A stretch of 8,949 nt of DNA from Burkholderiaceae bacterium (GTDB lineage Bacteria; Pseudomonadota; Gammaproteobacteria; Burkholderiales; Burkholderiaceae): NCBI GenBank assembly GCA_023253905.1, contig JALREG010000230.1:1-8949 (forward strand), given 5' to 3'. The notes beneath the pieces were generated by a model. It did no database searches. It worked only from the letters and a program-made list of their open reading frames with translations, and had not been told where the DNA came from. The position numbers were made by a program, and so were the translations under genes. The stretch's first letter is position 1. Each line of letters starts with the position of its first letter. Positions 6,129-8,949 of this stretch are shown here, piece after piece.

Positions 6129-7199
6129 TTAGCGCCGCTCCCCGCGCGCGAATTCGCGTTCCAGCCACTGGCTGTAGCGGGACATGGCATAGCAATAGAT
6201 CCAGTACACCACAATCGAGAACAAAAACGCCTCGATGAAGTATTTCTTCCAGGAGATATCGGTCTCCACCGACTTCTTGACCGCGTAGGCGAAATCGTAA
6301 ATGCCGATGATCACCACGAGCGACGTGTCCTTGAACACCGAGATGAAGATATTGACGATAGGCGGAATGGAAATCTTGAGCGCCTGCGGGAGAACAATGA
6401 GCCCCATGGTTCGCCAGTAGGAAAGCCCCAACGCCTCGGCGGCTTCGTATTGCCCGCGCGGAACCGCCTGCAGGCCGCCTCGTACCGCCTCGGCCAGGTA
6501 GGCAGCGATGAACAGGATGATTGCCACCTGCGCCCGCAGCAGCTGTTCGATGCGCAAGCCCTCGGGCATGAAGAGCGCGAACATGATGGAGGCCATAAAC
6601 AGCACGGTGATGAGCGGCACCCCGCGCACGATCTCGATATAGAGCACCGACACGGCGCGGATCACCGGGAGCTTTGAGCGCCGGCCGAGCGCGAGCAGCA
6701 CGCCCAGAGGGAAGGCAAAACCGATGCCGAAGATGGCGAGGATCAGCGTGACAGAGAGCCCTCCCCAGCGTTCCGCCGGGACCGGTGTGAGGCCAAGCCC
6801 TCCCCCCATCAGCCAGAACGAGAGCACGATGCCCACCGCCCAGATGGCGATCAGGCGCTTGCGCCAGAAAGACCGGATCGCCGAGATCACGAGGAGTGAG
6901 GTGAGCAGCACTGCGGCGATGGCGGCCCGCCACTGCTCGTCGAAGGGATAGACGCCAAACAGCATGAAGCGGATCTTGTCCCAGACCACGGCCCAGCAGG
7001 CGCCTTCGCCGCGGACGGCATCGCATGCGGAGGCAGGCTTCGGGCCCCAGACAGCGTCCCAGATCAGCCATCCGCCCGCTTTGGGCACCAGCCAGGCCAG
7101 CATGGCCAGAATGAGAAGCGTGAGCGCGCTGTTGATGGGCGTGGAGAAGAGGTTCACCCGCATCCAGGCAAATGGTGAGGCTGCATGCGCTGGCGACAT
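6129..7199 (-). CDS. aapM: General L-amino acid ABC importer, permease AapM
   Basis: This is one of two inner-membrane permeases of the Aap importer, 356 residues. An N-terminal membrane segment at about 24-40 is followed by a periplasmic loop with two cysteines (59 and 68, SACDAVRGEGACW), as seen in AapM relatives. Further segments lie at about 95-110, 117-135 and 149-171, and the conserved HisM/ArtM-type permease core covers about 149-345. The EAA loop that docks on the ATPase is EAAEALGLSYWRTMG with LIVLPQA (252-273), followed by FKDTSLVVIIGI (289-300), also typical. The ATG at 7199-7197 lies two bases after the aapQ stop and has GGAG (7211-7208) inside the end of aapQ, eight bases upstream, indicating tight translational linkage. 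Confidence 0.94.
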   Translation of the reverse strand: MSPAHAASPFAWMRVNLFSTPINSALTLLILAMLAWLVPKAGGWLIWDAVWGPKPASACDAVRGEGACWAVVWDKIRFMLFGVYPFDEQWRAAIAAVLLTSLLVISAIRSFWRKRLIAIWAVGIVLSFWLMGGGLGLTPVPAERWGGLSVTLILAIFGIGFAFPLGVLLALGRRSKLPVIRAVSVLYIEIVRGVPLITVLFMASIMFALFMPEGLRIEQLLRAQVAIILFIAAYLAEAVRGGLQAVPRGQYEAAEALGLSYWRTMGLIVLPQALKISIPPIVNIFISVFKDTSLVVIIGIYDFAYAVKKSVETDISWKKYFIEAFLFSIVVYWIYCYAMSRYSQWLEREFARGERR

Positions 7200-7201
7200 G
7201 T

Positions 7202-8344
7202 TTAGCGCTCCACCAGCCGCACCCGGGCGTTGTACCAGTTCATGAAGAGCGAGATTGCGATGCTGATGCTGAGATAGACCGCCATCAGCATGGCGATTGC
7301 CTCGATCGCCTGCCCGGTCTGGTTCATGGTGGTGTTGGCGATGGCAACCAGATCGGGATAGCCGATCGCGACCGCGAGTGAAGAATTCTTGGTGAGGTTC
7401 AGGTATTGGCTGGTCAAGGGTGGAATGATCACGCGTAGCGCCTGCGGCAGCGTGATGAGCCGCAGCCGCTGGCCAGGCGAGAGCCCGAGCGCCATCGCGG
7501 CCTCGCCCTGCCCGCGGTCGACGGCAAGGATGCCTGCGCGCACCACTTCGGCGATGAAGGCGGCGGTGTAGGTGGAGAGCCCGACCAGAAGCGCGGTGAA
7601 CTCGGGTGAGATCACCTTGCCACCCTGGTAGTCAAAGCCGCGCAGTACCGGGATCTCGATGGTGGTGGGTGCACCCATGATCGCCCAGGCAAGCGCAGGC
7701 AGCCCGATCACGAGCGCGCAGACCGGTAGCGCGAGTGGCCACTGCTCGCCGGTGGTGGCCTGCCGCCTGCGAACGACGGCGCGCCAGATCAGGCTGAGGA
7801 CACCCGCCGCCAGGAACGCCCAGAGCGCTGCGTCCCAGCCCGGATGCGCCTCTGGCCAGGCAAACCGGAAGCCGCGCTGACTGATGAAGATCCAGTCGCC
7901 GATGCGGATGGCCTGGCGTACGCCGGGAAGCAGCTCGGTAAAGATGCCGTACCAGACCAGAAGCTGGAGCAGAAGCGGAATATTCCGCATGAATTCGACG
8001 TAGGCGCCGGCCAGCCGCGCGACCAGCCAGTTCGAGGACAGCCGTGCGACGCCCAGCAGGGCGCCCAGGGTTGTGGCGATGACAATACCGAGAAACGCCA
8101 CATGGAGCGTGTTGAACAACCCGACTGCGAGGGCATGCGCGTAGCTGCGTGTCGAGTCGTATTCGATCAGCTTTTCGGCGATCTCGAAGCCAGCCTCGCG
8201 CCCCAGGAAGGCAAAGCCCACCTGAATGCCGCGCGAGGCGAGGTTGTGCAGCGTGTTCGAGAGCAGGTACCAGACGATGCCGCCCACGACGGCAAGCAGC
8301 AGCGCCTGGTAGAGGACGCCGCGCGCGCGCTCGCTTTTCAACAT
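7202..8344 (-). CDS. aapQ: General L-amino acid ABC importer, permease AapQ
   Basis: This is the partner permease of AapM, 380 residues, close to the usual AapQ size. An N-terminal membrane segment (about 11-28) precedes a periplasmic loop, then a permease segment TLHVAFLGIVIATTLGALLGV (79-99) and the EFMRNIPLLLQLL motif (117-129) of polar amino-acid permeases. A large insertion with two further hydrophobic segments (about 174-192 and 202-222), characteristic of AapQ, splits the permease domain. The EAA loop GEAAMALGLSPGQRLRLITL plus PQA (280-302) and the LTKNSSLAVAIGYPDL motif (317-332) follow. The ATG at 8344-8342 is 21 bases downstream of the aapJ stop, and no Shine-Dalgarno is visible in that GC-rich gap, so translation may depend on ribosomes arriving from aapJ. 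Confidence 0.94.
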   Translation of the reverse strand: MLKSERARGVLYQALLLAVVGGIVWYLLSNTLHNLASRGIQVGFAFLGREAGFEIAEKLIEYDSTRSYAHALAVGLFNTLHVAFLGIVIATTLGALLGVARLSSNWLVARLAGAYVEFMRNIPLLLQLLVWYGIFTELLPGVRQAIRIGDWIFISQRGFRFAWPEAHPGWDAALWAFLAAGVLSLIWRAVVRRRQATTGEQWPLALPVCALVIGLPALAWAIMGAPTTIEIPVLRGFDYQGGKVISPEFTALLVGLSTYTAAFIAEVVRAGILAVDRGQGEAAMALGLSPGQRLRLITLPQALRVIIPPLTSQYLNLTKNSSLAVAIGYPDLVAIANTTMNQTGQAIEAIAMLMAVYLSISIAISLFMNWYNARVRLVER

Positions 8345-8365
8345 GGGCGCGCGGGCGGCGGGCGG

Positions 8366-8949
8366 TCAGCGGATGGGCGGGGCGTACATCAGACCGCCTT
8401 CACGCCACTGGGCGTTGATGCCGCGCTGGATGCCAAGCGGACCGATGTTACGGCTGTACATCTCGCCGTAGTTGCCGACGGCCTTGAGGATCTTCACCAT
8501 CCAGTCGTTGTCGATTCCCTTGCCTTTGCCAGCATCGCCGGTGGTGCCGAGCAGGCGCTGAATCGGGGGATCCTTGGACTCGGCGCGCAGCTTGTCAACG
8601 TTGGCTGAAGTGACACCATATTCTTCGGCTTCGATGAGCCCGAAGAGTGTCCACTTCACGATCGTGAGGAACTCCCAGTCACCGCGGCGGATCATCGGGC
8701 CAAGCGGCTCCTTCGAGATCGCCTCGGGCAGGATCAGGTAATCATCGGGCTTGGGCGCTTTCAGGCGGGTGGCAGCCAGGCCCGAGATGTCGGTGGTGTA
8801 GACATCGCAGCGGCCGGCAAAAAAGGCTTGCTCAATCTGGTTCAGCTCGGCGATCACCACCGGCTTGAACGTCATTTTCTTGGTGCGGAAATAGTCGTTG
8901 AGGTTGAGCTCAGTGGTGGTGCCAGGCTGAACGCAGACGGTTGCGCCGT
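8366..8949 (-). CDS. aapJ: General L-amino acid ABC importer, periplasmic binding protein AapJ (3' part)
   Basis: The last 193 residues of the periplasmic binding protein that delivers amino acids to AapQM are present; the 5' part, including the signal peptide, lies beyond the right edge. The visible protein starts GATVCVQPGTTTELNLNDYF, a typical segment of AapJ-type family 3 solute-binding proteins, and continues with AFFAGRCDVYTTDISGLAATR, GPMIRRGDWEFLTIVKWTLFG (split over the ligand-binding lobe), then DNDWMVKILKAVGNYGEMY and a C-terminal GIQRGINAQWREGGLMYAPPIR region. These C-terminal motifs are diagnostic for AapJ rather than for HisJ or GlnH. An internal ATG at 8875 is not the start, since homology continues upstream of it. 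It is the first gene of the aapJQMP operon; its promoter is not in the window. Confidence 0.94.
   Translation of the reverse strand, partial: GATVCVQPGTTTELNLNDYFRTKKMTFKPVVIAELNQIEQAFFAGRCDVYTTDISGLAATRLKAPKPDDYLILPEAISKEPLGPMIRRGDWEFLTIVKWTLFGLIEAEEYGVTSANVDKLRAESKDPPIQRLLGTTGDAGKGKGIDNDWMVKILKAVGNYGEMYSRNIGPLGIQRGINAQWREGGLMYAPPIR

Noticed and set aside
5305..6132. Long plus-strand open frame of 275 codons
   Set aside because: It is the antisense of aapP, rich in His and Arg and without a recognisable domain, a common effect in high-GC genes.
6112..7071. Long minus-strand open frame of 319 codons
   Set aside because: It is an alternate frame of aapM. The aapM frame has full permease motifs and a ribosome site.
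7844..8608. Plus-strand open frame of 254 codons across aapQ and aapJ
   Set aside because: It is antisense to two clearly conserved genes and carries no family motif.
1..8949. CRISPR arrays, insertion-sequence ends, tRNA genes or long direct repeats
   Set aside because: None were seen when reading both strands; the window is nearly all conserved coding sequence.

Overview
The window looks like an ordinary high-GC proteobacterial chromosome segment. It most resembles a betaproteobacterium, probably Burkholderiales-like. This is inferred from the DUF493-lipB pair, the Atm1-type exporter and the aapJQMP amino-acid transporter; it is not proven. Coding density is very high, and no intergenic stretch exceeds 186 bases. 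I see no tRNA, rRNA, insertion sequence, CRISPR array or phage gene.

Left end (1-992). The 5' part of lipB (octanoyltransferase, minus strand) runs off the window. Its start overlaps, as ATGA, the stop of a DUF493/YbeD-family gene, which is the usual betaproteobacterial arrangement. The DUF493 gene has lost its N-terminal quarter. Its homology stops at about position 558, exactly where a divergent small heat-shock protein gene (Hsp20, plus strand) begins, and neither gene has a normal start region. This blunt join is the most noteworthy spot in the window. It is either a real deletion or rearrangement, or an assembly chimera.

Middle (993-3378). An XdhC/CoxI-family protein (maturation of molybdenum hydroxylases) overlaps by 34 bases a GTG-started SGNH/GDSL esterase, which suggests a two-gene operon. 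The esterase gene runs 64 bases into the 3' end of a convergent YciA-type acyl-CoA thioesterase.

Centre (3379-5286). A 69-base divergent intergenic region, containing a 10-base palindrome and a plausible sigma70-like promoter, separates yciA (minus) from an Atm1/HMT1-type ABC half-exporter (plus). The exporter is likely to move glutathione-linked or metal-thiol compounds.

Right end (5329-8949, minus strand). This is an aapJ-aapQ-aapM-aapP operon encoding a polar amino-acid ABC importer: periplasmic binding protein (3' part only), two permeases and the ATPase, in canonical order with tight spacing. It converges on the exporter gene across a 42-base gap.

Overall, housekeeping functions (lipoylation, stress chaperone, thioesterase, amino-acid uptake, thiol/metal export) lie side by side without an obvious shared pathway. 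I did not find a convincing new biological system. The DUF493/Hsp20 junction is the one thing I would check first.
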